Part shown: one piece after another, positions 8,157-16,570 of the stretch
Numbering within the stretch: position 1 is the first letter of the stretch
Layout of the letters: each line of letters starts with the position of its first letter
Notes under the pieces: model-generated
Told to the model about the DNA's origin: nothing
The model's input: the letters and a program-made list of their open reading frames with translations, nothing else
Databases searched by the model: none
DNA from: Kiloniella laminariae
GTDB lineage: Bacteria > Pseudomonadota > Alphaproteobacteria > Kiloniellales > Kiloniellaceae
Length of the DNA: 64,000 nucleotides
Reading direction: 5' to 3'
NCBI RefSeq assembly: GCF_027214005.1
Contig: NZ_JAPWGY010000001.1
Coordinates: forward strand, 62,001 to 126,000
Program-made: the position numbers and the translations under genes

Positions 8157-8624
8157 TCAGCGTCGGATAATCGGTTCATGCTTGATCGGAAAATTCACGG
8201 AACGGGCGATGAAGCACATTTCCGAAGCGCTGTGGTGCAGTTTTTCTGCCACGGCTGGATCAGAGTTTTTGGAAATCGTAACCTCTGGCCTGAGAAGGGC
8301 TGAGGTAAATTGACCGCTGCCATCGCTGTTCATGCTCATGGTGGCGGTCGCCCGGTCTTCATATTCAAGAACGGTTATCTTGTTCACGGAACAAAGGTGC
8401 AAATACCAGAGCATGTGGCAGGAAGAAATTGCCCCGAGCAACATATCTTCAGGGTTATGACGGCTTTTGTCTCCGCGAAAGGCTGGATCTGAAGAGCCGG
8501 GAAGAGATGGCTTTCCTGTAATCAGGATGTTGTAATCCCGGTCATAGGCTTTATAGGTTTCTGTGCCGGTTCCGCGATTTCCCGTCCAAACCAGATGTGT
8601 TTGGTAACTGTGGTTCTGTGTCAT
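8157..8624 (-). CDS. OsmC family protein
   Basis: Encodes 155 residues from ATG 8624 (MTQNHSYQTHLVWTGNRGTG); the frame extends to 8705 but the extension lacks family similarity and overlaps the upstream gene. The two family cysteines are present in AISSCHMLWYLHLC and in SEMCFIARSVNFP. OsmC/Ohr proteins are thiol peroxidases that reduce organic hydroperoxides. The longer spacing and HMLWYLHLC motif suggest the OsmC-like subgroup rather than Ohr. It lies 49 bp downstream of an alpha/beta hydrolase gene on the same strand and is probably cotranscribed with it. Confidence 0.82.
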   Translation of the reverse strand: MTQNHSYQTHLVWTGNRGTGTETYKAYDRDYNILITGKPSLPGSSDPAFRGDKSRHNPEDMLLGAISSCHMLWYLHLCSVNKITVLEYEDRATATMSMNSDGSGQFTSALLRPEVTISKNSDPAVAEKLHHSASEMCFIARSVNFPIKHEPIIRR

Positions 8625-8673
8625 GTTTCTTGCCTGTAATCTCGAGAGTAGAAGAGCGCTTGTGACCGGGCCC

Positions 8674-9417
8674 TTATCGGCAGCAGTCCAGGACTGCCTG
8701 TGCAAAAGCTTCCGGATCCTGCAACATCATCAGATGCCCTGTATCCGGGATAACAATGTCTTGTGTTGCCATTTCCCGAACCCATTTCGGGACATCCCAG
8801 CCTGCAGCAGAATTTTCCCCTGCGATAAGGCCGAAGGGCAGATCCGAGATCATAAGCTCCTTGATGATTTCAAGATATTCGGGATCATCAGTGGCCTGAA
8901 CCACGGCTCTGGCTTCAGCCTGGATGGTGGAGGCGGGCTGGTTATCGAGCCAGGCCCGTGCCAGTGCTGAGGTCCAGTCGGTTATTTCAACACCGGATCC
9001 TGTTAGCCAGTTATCGGCATCGGCTTTGTAATCCGTAAGAATTTTCTCGACTTCCGACAGAGGCATCCGGGAAATCTGTTCCGACCAGAAGGCATCTTTC
9101 AATGTGAAGTTTCCTTCGACAGAAGTCAGCGAGGCAACAAAGTCCGGTCTTTTTCCAGCGATGAGAACCGACACGGCCCCACCAACTGAATGGCCCACCA
9201 GGTTAACCGGGCCAAGGTTGTGTGTTTGTATATAGTTGACGATGTGTTCGGCCTGATCGGCCAGGACAAGATTGTTAGTTGGCTGTTCCGTAAACATTCC
9301 ATAACCAATCAGATCAGGGGTATGGATTTCGATATCATGCTTGGCAAAGGGGAGCAGGACCTGAGGCACTCTGAGGTGTCCGAACAGGCCATGAACAAAG
9401 AGGATTGGACGCATCAT
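8674..9417 (-). CDS. Alpha/beta hydrolase
   Basis: Encodes 247 residues. The oxyanion segment FVHGLFGH is at residues 7-14, the nucleophile elbow is GHSVGG (Ser near residue 78), and the catalytic His is in DTGHLMMLQDPEAF near the C-terminus. No signal peptide is seen, so the protein is cytoplasmic. It precedes the OsmC gene and is divergent from the LysR gene at 9548, which probably controls the pair. The substrate is unknown; esterase, lactonase or haloperoxidase-like activity are all possible. Confidence 0.82.
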   Translation of the reverse strand: MMRPILFVHGLFGHLRVPQVLLPFAKHDIEIHTPDLIGYGMFTEQPTNNLVLADQAEHIVNYIQTHNLGPVNLVGHSVGGAVSVLIAGKRPDFVASLTSVEGNFTLKDAFWSEQISRMPLSEVEKILTDYKADADNWLTGSGVEITDWTSALARAWLDNQPASTIQAEARAVVQATDDPEYLEIIKELMISDLPFGLIAGENSAAGWDVPKWVREMATQDIVIPDTGHLMMLQDPEAFAQAVLDCCR

Positions 9418-9547
9418 TGGATAACTCTTTGGCGAACAGAGAGGGGGAAATAGTCGACTGGATCAAGATGATAAACGAGAAAAATTCTGATTAAAAATAT
9501 TTGTTTTTTAACAATATTGATACAAAAATGAATTAATGGGAGGAGCG

Positions 9548-10435
9548 ATGACAGATTGGGATGATTACCGATATTTTCAGGCTGTGGTCACGCAAGGGAG
9601 TTTCTCTGCTGCGGCCAGAGCGCTGGATGTTACACAGCCGACGATCGGTCGAAGGATTGGCGCGCTCGAGGCACGTTTGGGACAGGAGCTTTTTGAACGT
9701 GATGGAAAGTATGTGCGGCTGACGGGTTATGGACGTCTGCTTGCCCAGCGTATCGAGCCCATGGTAGCCAGCGCGGGACGGCTGGAACGAGAACTGGAAG
9801 GCTTTGGTGATAGCCTGCTCCCTCCAGTACGCCTGACATCAACAGACGGGCTTGCGTTATATTGGCTCCCCGAGGTTCTGGCTGACTTTCACCTGAACGA
9901 ACCGGATATTCCTTATTTGTTAACTCCGGGGAACAATTTTGAGGATGTTGCCCGCCGGGAAGTTGATATTGCCTTTCGCACCGGAGGAGGCGCGACGACT
10001 GGCTTGCTTGAAGTGCCGCTGTTGGAACTGGAATATGGCCTCTGGGCATCTGAAACATACCTTGAGCGGCGCGGGCGGCCTGCTTCTGCAACAGATCTCG
10101 AAGATCATTTGCTGATTGCCTTTTCAGAGAGGTACATGGGGCTGGATACCATGCAGTTGTTCCGGCCTGAACAGCTGGCGAAAAATATTGTCTTTCGGTC
10201 TGATAATGTGGCGGTGCAGGCACGTGCCGCCCAGGCGGGCTTGGGTATTGCCTTCCTGCCGGACTACCTTGCTGTCCAACAGGAAAAGCTGATCCGGATT
10301 CCCTGGCCCTCGGCGCTGGTCTCTACAGGCATTACCATGCTTGCTCACCCCAGCGCACTGGAAAGTCCCTCGATCAGCAAGGTCTGGAACTATCTGTTGT
10401 CACTCAGGGGCAAATTGACTATCGCGCATGCATAG
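9548..10435 (+). CDS. LysR family transcriptional regulator
   Basis: Encodes 295 residues from ATG 9548, directly after GGGAGGAGCG; ATG 9536 would put this ribosome site inside the gene. The helix-turn-helix is YFQAVVTQGSFSAAARALDV followed by QPTIGRRIGALEARLGQELF (residues about 8-50). An effector domain follows. It is divergent from the hydrolase/osmC pair, its likely target. Its 3' end overlaps that of the convergent uronate-dehydrogenase-like gene by 17 bp. Confidence 0.88.
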   Translation: MTDWDDYRYFQAVVTQGSFSAAARALDVTQPTIGRRIGALEARLGQELFERDGKYVRLTGYGRLLAQRIEPMVASAGRLERELEGFGDSLLPPVRLTSTDGLALYWLPEVLADFHLNEPDIPYLLTPGNNFEDVARREVDIAFRTGGGATTGLLEVPLLELEYGLWASETYLERRGRPASATDLEDHLLIAFSERYMGLDTMQLFRPEQLAKNIVFRSDNVAVQARAAQAGLGIAFLPDYLAVQQEKLIRIPWPSALVSTGITMLAHPSALESPSISKVWNYLLSLRGKLTIAHA

Positions 10436-11249
10436 CCTTTTCAATGTCCCCGGCAAAGTCGACATCGCAGGCACCACCACCCTGGGTTCTTCCTCCGAGA
10501 GGTCCGAGGGGATCTCCGCCTGCCATAATCTCTTCAAGGTAAATCTCTGCATCTGATTGCGGGCGGTATCCCAACCAGTCGACATGACTGTTGTCGACGC
10601 GGGAACGGGTATTGTTGGAGACACCATAAACCCGGAAGAAATGAAACTCGGGTGCGGTGAGGCACTGTTCGAAGAGATGCAGGGCATCCTGGTGACTGAG
10701 CCAGGTAGAGAGCATACGCTGGTCAGTTGGTTTCTCCTCAAAAGAAGCAATCCGTACGCAAGCAACCGACAGACCGAATTTATCGGCATAAAGACTGGCA
10801 AGTGATTCCCCAAAAGCTTTGGAAACGCCATAGAAACCACTGGGCCGCAACCGGGCCTCATCGGTGATGGTCGTTTCAAGAGGATGAAAGCCTACGGCCT
10901 GGACCGAACTGGCGAAGATGACACGCTTTATCTTCTCAATCCGCGCTGCCTCGAACAGGGTATGTGTCAGCTGATAGTTGAGGGGAAAAATTACATCCCA
11001 TGGAGCTTCTTCAGGATAGGCGGCGAGATGGATAACACTGTCCACGCCCTTCATCGCTCCGGTCATGGCGTGAAGGTCAACGGCGTCGATTTGGTAATGC
11101 TCTTCCCTTTCGGCGACATCCCCCAGCGCTGATTTGTCTACCAGCCGAAGGATCCGGTGCGGAGAGGCAAGCCCTTCCCGAAGAACACGGCCAATACGTC
11201 CGGCAGCACCGGTGATCAAAATTCGTTCCATTGTTTTACTTTCGCTCAT
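10419..11249 (-). CDS. NAD-dependent epimerase/dehydratase, uronate dehydrogenase-like
   Basis: Encodes 276 residues of the extended short-chain dehydrogenase family: ITGAAGRIGRVL at residues 12-23 binds NAD, with FASS (112-115) and YGVSK (Y140, K144) as catalytic residues. The blocks YGVSKAFGES, RMLSTWLSHQD and DNSHVDWLGYRP match bacterial uronate dehydrogenases, which oxidise galacturonate or glucuronate to the aldarolactone. It is the last gene of an operon after a threonine aldolase and an SMP-30 lactonase; a sugar-acid dehydrogenase next to a lactonase makes biochemical sense. The start may be Met7 (11231) instead. The exact substrate is inferred. Confidence 0.75.
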   Translation of the reverse strand: MSESKTMERILITGAAGRIGRVLREGLASPHRILRLVDKSALGDVAEREEHYQIDAVDLHAMTGAMKGVDSVIHLAAYPEEAPWDVIFPLNYQLTHTLFEAARIEKIKRVIFASSVQAVGFHPLETTITDEARLRPSGFYGVSKAFGESLASLYADKFGLSVACVRIASFEEKPTDQRMLSTWLSHQDALHLFEQCLTAPEFHFFRVYGVSNNTRSRVDNSHVDWLGYRPQSDAEIYLEEIMAGGDPLGPLGGRTQGGGACDVDFAGDIEKAMHAR

Positions 11250-11281
11250 GTCTTGTTGTGTTCTTTTCCGGCAGGAGGATC

Positions 11282-12190
11282 TTATCCTGCATAGCGGTTC
11301 ATGGGCATCCCGGATACCCCGGGTTTGAAGCTGAAAAGCCCGCCGGCAAGCGGCTGGTCCCGTAATTCGGCATCGGAGAGGTCTTCAAGGGCTGTCGTGA
11401 TGAAAAGTGTATCCAGATCCTTGCCCCCAAAACAGCAAGAGGTAACATTGGCGACAGGCAGCTCTATAACCTGCAGAACAGTGCCATCGGGAGCATAGCG
11501 GGTAATACAGGCACCAGCAAAGTGGGCACTCCACAGGCAACCTTCGACATCAACGGTTGCACCATCGGGGCGTCCTTTGCCTGAAGGGACCGTGGCAAAA
11601 ACACGCTCGTTGGCAAGGTCGCCGCTCTCAAGGTCATAGTCAAAGGCGAGGATCTGTAGTGTCGGAGTATCGGTGAAATAGAATGTTTTTCCGTCCGGGC
11701 TCCAGGCAAAGCCGTTGCTGGTTTTTACGCCGGAGCGGATTTTTTTGACCACGCTGGCCGGGTCCGGTCCCTGGCCCGGATCGAGGCGGTAGACGGCAGC
11801 AATGGGTTGACGCAAAGCCGGGTCCGAAACTTCGTGAATACTGCCGCACCAGAAACGGCCACGGGGATCACATTTGCCATCGTTCATCCGGTTGGCAGGT
11901 AAGGCTATTTCAGGGGTCGCAAGAAGATCAAAACTTTCGGTCTGGAGGTCAACCAGGGCAAAACCTTCTCTGCCTCCGGTGATAAAACCCGGTGCATTCG
12001 CCCTGAGCGCGAGCGCACTGATTTCAGCGCGTACGGGCCACCGGGTGAGTGTTCCTGTGTCTGGTACCAGCCGATAGACCTGACGTTCTGTGATGTCAGT
12101 CCAGTAGAGGACCTGTTCCCGCTCGTCCCAAAGAGGACATTCACCCAAGGTGTTTTTTACCTGAGCGATGCAGACAGGGCTATTGTGCAT
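11282..12190 (-). CDS. SMP-30/gluconolactonase family lactonase
   Basis: Encodes 302 residues of a six-bladed beta-propeller. GECPLWDE (metal-binding Glu17) opens the fold, RMNDGKCDPRGRFWCGS is the conserved central motif, and SNGFAWSPDGKTFYFTDT and RPDGATVDVEGCLWSAHF supply the further divalent-metal ligands. These enzymes hydrolyse sugar lactones such as gluconolactone. The ATG overlaps the stop of the upstream threonine aldolase (TAATG) and the uronate-dehydrogenase-like gene starts 32 bp downstream, so translation is probably coupled. It may open the lactone made by the downstream dehydrogenase. Confidence 0.85.
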   Translation of the reverse strand: MHNSPVCIAQVKNTLGECPLWDEREQVLYWTDITERQVYRLVPDTGTLTRWPVRAEISALALRANAPGFITGGREGFALVDLQTESFDLLATPEIALPANRMNDGKCDPRGRFWCGSIHEVSDPALRQPIAAVYRLDPGQGPDPASVVKKIRSGVKTSNGFAWSPDGKTFYFTDTPTLQILAFDYDLESGDLANERVFATVPSGKGRPDGATVDVEGCLWSAHFAGACITRYAPDGTVLQVIELPVANVTSCCFGGKDLDTLFITTALEDLSDAELRDQPLAGGLFSFKPGVSGMPMNRYAG

Positions 12191-13254
12191 TATTGGAACC
12201 TTCGATCGCGGTTGACGATTTCACCAATTCTGGACAGGGCCAGATCGATGTCATCTGTCGAGAGATCCTTGTGGGTGGCGAAGCGCAAACGATTGCCCTT
12301 TGGCGGCAAAACGAGGACGGCTTCCCGGGTCAGGATCTCGTGAAATTTATCCGGTTTTGGCAAGTGGTCCGGCAGATAGGCCATGACAATATTGGTTTCA
12401 ATGGCGGGCAGGTCGACCACCAGCCCCAGAGAGCAAAGACCTTGTGCCAGTCGCATGGCATTTGCATGGTCATCGGCCAGCCGGTTAACATTCTGCTGAA
12501 GGGCAAAAAGTCCGGCAGCGGCAAGGACACCGGCCTGCCGCATACCGCCGCCGACCATCTGCCGCCAATGACGTGCCTCCTCGATAAAATCTCGGTCTCC
12601 AGCGATCATGGCCCCACCGGGTGCGCCCAATCCTTTGGAAAGGCAAAAGGAAATGCTCTGTAACGGGGCAGCAAGTTCCGAAGGCTTGACGCCAAGGGAG
12701 ACAACAGCATTGAAAAATCTGGCCCCGTCCATATGGAAGGTAAGGGAACGCGCATTGGCGAAGCAACGCAAATCCTGCAGGTAGGCAAGATCAAGACAGC
12801 GTCCCCCCTCGCCATTATGGGTGTTTTCTATGGCGATCAGCTTCAGGCGTGGATTCAGGACAGAAGGGCGTTGGCCCGGTGAAGAGATCGGCCAGGTTTT
12901 CTCCAGTTCCGAAAGCGGGTATCTGCCGTCGGGTGTCGCCATGGGATAGGATGTTATGCCACAGATCGAAGCCAGGTGCCCGGTTTCGTTCAGGTGGAGG
13001 TGGGAGCTGCTGCTGACCAGCGCCGCGCTGCCCGGTGGCACCTGTGCCCTGACGGAAAGAAGGTTTCCCATGGTCCCGCTGAGGACAAAAAGAGCAGCCT
13101 CCTTGCCCAGCAGTTCTGCTGTATAGTCCTCGAGAGCACGGATTGACGGATCTTCGCGATAATAATCATCCCCGACTTCTGCTGCGGCCATGTGCGTGCG
13201 CATGGCCTTGCAAGGTGTCGTCAGGGTGTCGCTTCTGAAGTCGATTGGGCGCAA
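12190..13254 (-). CDS. Threonine aldolase family, PLP-dependent beta-hydroxy-amino acid lyase
   Basis: Encodes 354 residues. DFRSDTLTTPCKAMRTHMAA at the N-terminus and the PLP lysine region SFCLSKGLGAPGGAMIAGD near residue 205 identify the low-specificity L-threonine aldolase family, which splits threonine or related beta-hydroxy-amino acids into glycine and an aldehyde. The N-terminal block and HMDGARFFNA are intact. It is the first gene of a three-gene operon with a lactonase and a sugar-acid dehydrogenase, so the physiological substrate may be a hydroxy-amino acid other than threonine. An Lrp/AsnC regulator is divergent. Confidence 0.87.
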   Translation of the reverse strand: MRPIDFRSDTLTTPCKAMRTHMAAAEVGDDYYREDPSIRALEDYTAELLGKEAALFVLSGTMGNLLSVRAQVPPGSAALVSSSSHLHLNETGHLASICGITSYPMATPDGRYPLSELEKTWPISSPGQRPSVLNPRLKLIAIENTHNGEGGRCLDLAYLQDLRCFANARSLTFHMDGARFFNAVVSLGVKPSELAAPLQSISFCLSKGLGAPGGAMIAGDRDFIEEARHWRQMVGGGMRQAGVLAAAGLFALQQNVNRLADDHANAMRLAQGLCSLGLVVDLPAIETNIVMAYLPDHLPKPDKFHEILTREAVLVLPPKGNRLRFATHKDLSTDDIDLALSRIGEIVNRDRRFQ

Positions 13255-13319
13255 GTGGCGGGTCCTTGTCAGTATTGTTTTCGACGCCAGTATTGCGGAA
13301 TGGGGGTGATGGTATTAAA

Positions 13320-13377
13320 CAAAATTCTGGATAAAATGAAATTTTGGATCATTATTGTTAATTTTTTGACTAACAAT
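13320..13377. promoter_or_regulatory. Two AT-rich inverted repeats, candidate Lrp/AsnC operators
   Basis: CAAAATT (13320-13326) pairs with AATTTTG (13340-13346), and ATTGTTA (13354-13360) pairs with TAACAAT (13371-13377). Both lie in the 148-bp gap between the divergent threonine aldolase operon and the Lrp/AsnC gene. Lrp-type regulators prefer AT-rich inverted repeats in such divergent gaps and often repress their own gene. Function is inferred. Confidence 0.4.
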
Positions 13378-13402
13378 TTCAATATACAGAAAAGGAGGAG
13401 GT

Positions 13403-13888
13403 GTGGGAAAACGCGGGCAAGGTCTGGATCAGATTGACCGGAAGATCCTCAATGCGTTGCAGCGGGATTGCCAAATGCCGAATATTGATCTGGCAGAACT
13501 GGTTGGCACCTCTGCGCCGTCCTGTACACGGCGGGTTCGTCGGCTGAGAGCCGAGGGCTATATCGAGCGCGAGATCGCGTTGGTCAATCCGGAAAGAGCC
13601 GGAGACACTCTGGTTGCCATTTCTGAGGTCCGGTTGAACAATCACAACCGCCAGGCACGCGACCAGGCCATCAGGGTGATCCAGAATATCCCAGAGGTCA
13701 TGATCTGTTATAATGTCACCGGAGATCACGACCTGATGTTTATCTCGGCCCTGACCGATATGACCGATTTTGAAGCGAAGATAACCGAGCCACTGACCAG
13801 CTTGCCCGAGATCCGTTCGATCAACAGTTATTTCGCGATCAAACGTATCAAGTTTGAACCGTTTCTGAACTTCGACGAAGGACGGTAG
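13403..13888 (+). CDS. Lrp/AsnC family transcriptional regulator
   Basis: Encodes 161 residues from GTG 13403, six bases after the strong AAAGGAGGAG. The N-terminal winged helix (LDQIDRKILNALQRDCQMPN, then APSCTRRVRRLRAEGYIERE) and the C-terminal RAM ligand-binding domain (TGDHDLMFISALTDMTDFEA) are both complete. It is divergent from the threonine aldolase-lactonase-dehydrogenase operon and probably controls it, with an amino acid as effector. It converges on the lipid-transport operon. Confidence 0.9.
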   Translation: MGKRGQGLDQIDRKILNALQRDCQMPNIDLAELVGTSAPSCTRRVRRLRAEGYIEREIALVNPERAGDTLVAISEVRLNNHNRQARDQAIRVIQNIPEVMICYNVTGDHDLMFISALTDMTDFEAKITEPLTSLPEIRSINSYFAIKRIKFEPFLNFDEGR

Positions 13889-13902
13889 AAAAAAGGCTTG
13901 GA

Positions 13903-14550
13903 CTAACTACCATACTTTTTCTTCTGATAGGCTGCGTCGGCAGTGGTCAATGTCCATTCGACCAGATGTTTTGTGACTTTGCCCAGTGCCTGATCAAAGG
14001 CTTCAATGATTTTGTCGAGTTGATCGGCTGTCGCTGGAATCCGTGCTTCGAAAGAGTTCGAGCCAATGATGTTGCGACGGGGCATCTGGACGATTTTTGC
14101 GTTGATGGTGATCAGGACAGTCGGGCTGCCATCAAAGTACTGGGTCTGGAATTCCCGTAGCTCGGTCTTGAGGATAAAGTCGGACCGCAAGCCGACGGTT
14201 TCCCGGCCAACCGAGATAATTTTCCGGGTATTCTCAAAGGATTCAACCAGCAGGCTCTGGATCATGACCGAGGCTTTGTCGACCCAGCCGGCATTGGCGT
14301 AATATTCCATCTGGTTGGGTTGGCGCTGCAGGGCAATCTTTGTGGTGTTGAGGCTGGCATTGGCGGTGGTTTGTTCCAACACCAGTTGCCAGGGAACAGT
14401 TGGCAGGTTGGGATCAAAAGTGCTTTTGGGCGACAGACGATAGAGATCAGGCAGAGGCCCTTGCCCGGGGATCAGAGAGGCGCAGGCTGCGGTTGTCCCT
14501 GCGAGTGGCAAAAGAGAAGCGAATTTCAGGAAGGTACGGCGGTTGTGCAT
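13903..14550 (-). CDS. ABC-type transport auxiliary lipoprotein (PqiC/DUF330-like) with Tat-like signal
   Basis: Encodes 215 residues, the last gene of a four-gene Mla/Mce-type operon. The N-terminus reads NRRTFLKFA, a twin-arginine motif, and ends at the lipobox TAAC (Cys23), so it looks like a Tat-exported lipoprotein. The remainder (LYRLSPKSTF, VMIQSLLVESFENTRKI, LREFQTQYFDG) fits the auxiliary lipoproteins that work with Mce-type lipid transporters, as PqiC does for PqiB. It would sit in the periplasm on the outer membrane. It starts 106 bp downstream of the MlaD-like gene's end. Confidence 0.75.
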   Translation of the reverse strand: MHNRRTFLKFASLLPLAGTTAACASLIPGQGPLPDLYRLSPKSTFDPNLPTVPWQLVLEQTTANASLNTTKIALQRQPNQMEYYANAGWVDKASVMIQSLLVESFENTRKIISVGRETVGLRSDFILKTELREFQTQYFDGSPTVLITINAKIVQMPRRNIIGSNSFEARIPATADQLDKIIEAFDQALGKVTKHLVEWTLTTADAAYQKKKYGS

Positions 14551-14656
14551 GGCGATCTCGTCTCTTTAGGCGTGGGCTTCTTTTGACAGTCTAAAGGAAA
14601 AAGATCCTTCAGCGGAAATTTTTCCTTTAACAGGGATTACTGGAAAGGGGGCTGGC

Positions 14657-15691
14657 TTACTGCGAAGTTTCGTATCCCTTTTGTTTATCCCCGAAAAAGA
14701 ACCGGGCGGGGTCACGCTCGATTTCAGCAGTAAGATGTTGCAGATCCTCGACCAGCTTTCTTGATTCAGACAGAAGATTTGAAAATTCATAAAGACCACT
14801 GGAAGTGAAGTCCTGAATGGGTTCGCGATTTTCACGAATAAGGGCTTCGACCTGGTCGCTGGTTTTGGCAAAACTCTGGGCTGTGCTTTGCAAGTCTTTG
14901 ACCAGAGAACGAATTTCCGGACTGCTGTCTCCCACGACCGAGTTAATGGTGGTTGCGGCCTTGTCCAGCGCTGATACAGCATGGTTGGCCCGGGTAATGA
15001 GATCCTTGCTTCCGGATTGAAGGTCCGCTGTGAGATCTTTTACCGAAGCGGACATTTCTTTCAGGTTTTTTGCTGTTGTAGAGGTATCGTCAATCATGGT
15101 TGCTATCTGGTTTTCCCGTTCAGCCAGCGCCTGTGTCAGACTGCGGATATGCACCAGAGTATCCGCGATATTCTGACGATTCTGGTCGTTGAGAAGATCG
15201 TTGCCTCTGGAAACAAGGACATTGGTATTTCCCAACAGTTCAGGGGCACCTTTGATCAGCTTGTCCAGGGCAGAGCTGCCAGAACGAATGACGGGATAGC
15301 CATAAGGGCCTTTTTCTGTCAGAGGGCCTGCTTCGTTGGTTCCCATATTGAGCAGAACAGAACGGACACCTGTAATGCCTTCAAGCTGGAGTATGGCGAC
15401 GGTGTCTGTCATAACCGGGGTGGTGTGATCGACCTCGATCAGGATGACAATTTCCTCGGCTGGTTTATCCGGCGAGAGTTCGACATCAACAACTTCTCCG
15501 ACACTGACACCGCGAAAGCGCACCGCACTACCGGATTTCAGCCCGGTGACATCACCTTGATAGATGATGTTGTAGCGCGTGAAGACTTGGTCAGACTGGA
15601 ATTTTGCCAGCCAGATGACAAAGCCCATCGCGCCGAGCATAAAGGCGATGACAAAAACACCTACGATCATATGGTTGGCACGGGTTTCCAT
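14657..15691 (-). CDS. MlaD-like Mce domain protein
   Basis: Encodes 344 residues: one N-terminal membrane segment (MIVGVFVIAFMLGAMGFVIW, residues 8-27), then an Mce domain (YQGDVTGLKSGSAVRFRGVS, residues about 45-64; LQLEGITGVRSVLLNMG). A long helical C-terminal region follows, with many Lys/Asp/Gln and coiled-coil character. It should form the ring or tube in the periplasm through which lipids pass from or to the inner-membrane ABC complex. The gene follows the ATPase gene by 60 bp. The length exceeds E. coli MlaD (about 183 residues) because of the helical tail. Confidence 0.88.
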   Translation of the reverse strand: METRANHMIVGVFVIAFMLGAMGFVIWLAKFQSDQVFTRYNIIYQGDVTGLKSGSAVRFRGVSVGEVVDVELSPDKPAEEIVILIEVDHTTPVMTDTVAILQLEGITGVRSVLLNMGTNEAGPLTEKGPYGYPVIRSGSSALDKLIKGAPELLGNTNVLVSRGNDLLNDQNRQNIADTLVHIRSLTQALAERENQIATMIDDTSTTAKNLKEMSASVKDLTADLQSGSKDLITRANHAVSALDKAATTINSVVGDSSPEIRSLVKDLQSTAQSFAKTSDQVEALIRENREPIQDFTSSGLYEFSNLLSESRKLVEDLQHLTAEIERDPARFFFGDKQKGYETSQ

Positions 15692-15751
15692 AAACTGTCC
15701 TTCTTGGCTATGACTTGCCTGATTGGTCGCTGTAACTTAAGAAAAAGCTCA

Positions 15752-16567
15752 TCAGCTCTGTGATGAGGTTGCTTTCTGGCTTTGGCTTGCATGTGACCGG
15801 GTTGCTGCCCGTCCACGAGGCCCGTCAAAATACTCCTTGATCCAGGGATCCGGCTCTTTTGTCAGTTCTGCTATGGTGCCAACCTTGATACGTTTGTTCA
15901 ACAGCACACCGATCCGGTTGCAGATGGCATGCAGGGAATCAAGATCGTGGGTGATCATGACCACCGTGAGGCCCAAAGCAGTTTGAAGATCGGATATCAA
16001 CTGGTCAAATTGTGCTGCACCAATCGGGTCCAGCCCCGCCGTAGGTTCGTCAAGAAACACGATATCCGGGTCAAGTGCCAGGGCGCGGGCAAGGCCGGCG
16101 CGTTTGCGCATGCCGCCGGAGAGTTCTGAAGGGTACTTGCCACCAGCATCGGCAGGGAGACCTGCAAGGGATATTTTAAGGGCAGCAATTTCCTTGAGAA
16201 ACGATATCGGAAGCCGGGTATGTTCCTTGAGAACCGCTTCTATATTCTGGGATACTGTCAGGGAGGAGAACAGGGCACCGTCCTGAAACAAAACCCCCAT
16301 ACGCTGGCGCAGGCGGTTGAGCTCGTCCAGACGAAGCCGATCAACATCCTGACCAAGAATAGAAATGGTCCCCGCAGTTTTCTGGTTCAGGCCGACAATG
16401 GTTCGCAGCAGGACAGATTTTCCCGTGCCGGAACCGCCGACAATACCCAGAACCTCTCCTTTGCGGATATCAAGAGTGAGCGCCTCATGGAGAACATGAG
16501 AGCCGAATTGGTTCCGGATATCAGTCAGGGAAATAATGATGTCTTCTTGCGAGGTCGCTGCAGGCAT
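15752..16567 (-). CDS. MlaF-like ABC transporter ATP-binding protein
   Basis: Encodes 271 residues. Walker A is GGSGTGKSVLLR (near residues 39-50), the signature is LSGGMRKRAGLARALALDPD, Walker B is VFLDEPTAGLDP, and the H-loop is MITHDLDSL. The LSGGM variant is common in Mla/Mce ATPases. It energises the phospholipid transporter from the cytoplasmic face. It starts 3 bp after the permease gene's stop, so the two are translationally linked. Confidence 0.92.
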   Translation of the reverse strand: MPAATSQEDIIISLTDIRNQFGSHVLHEALTLDIRKGEVLGIVGGSGTGKSVLLRTIVGLNQKTAGTISILGQDVDRLRLDELNRLRQRMGVLFQDGALFSSLTVSQNIEAVLKEHTRLPISFLKEIAALKISLAGLPADAGGKYPSELSGGMRKRAGLARALALDPDIVFLDEPTAGLDPIGAAQFDQLISDLQTALGLTVVMITHDLDSLHAICNRIGVLLNKRIKVGTIAELTKEPDPWIKEYFDGPRGRAATRSHASQSQKATSSQS

Positions 16568-16570
16568 CTC

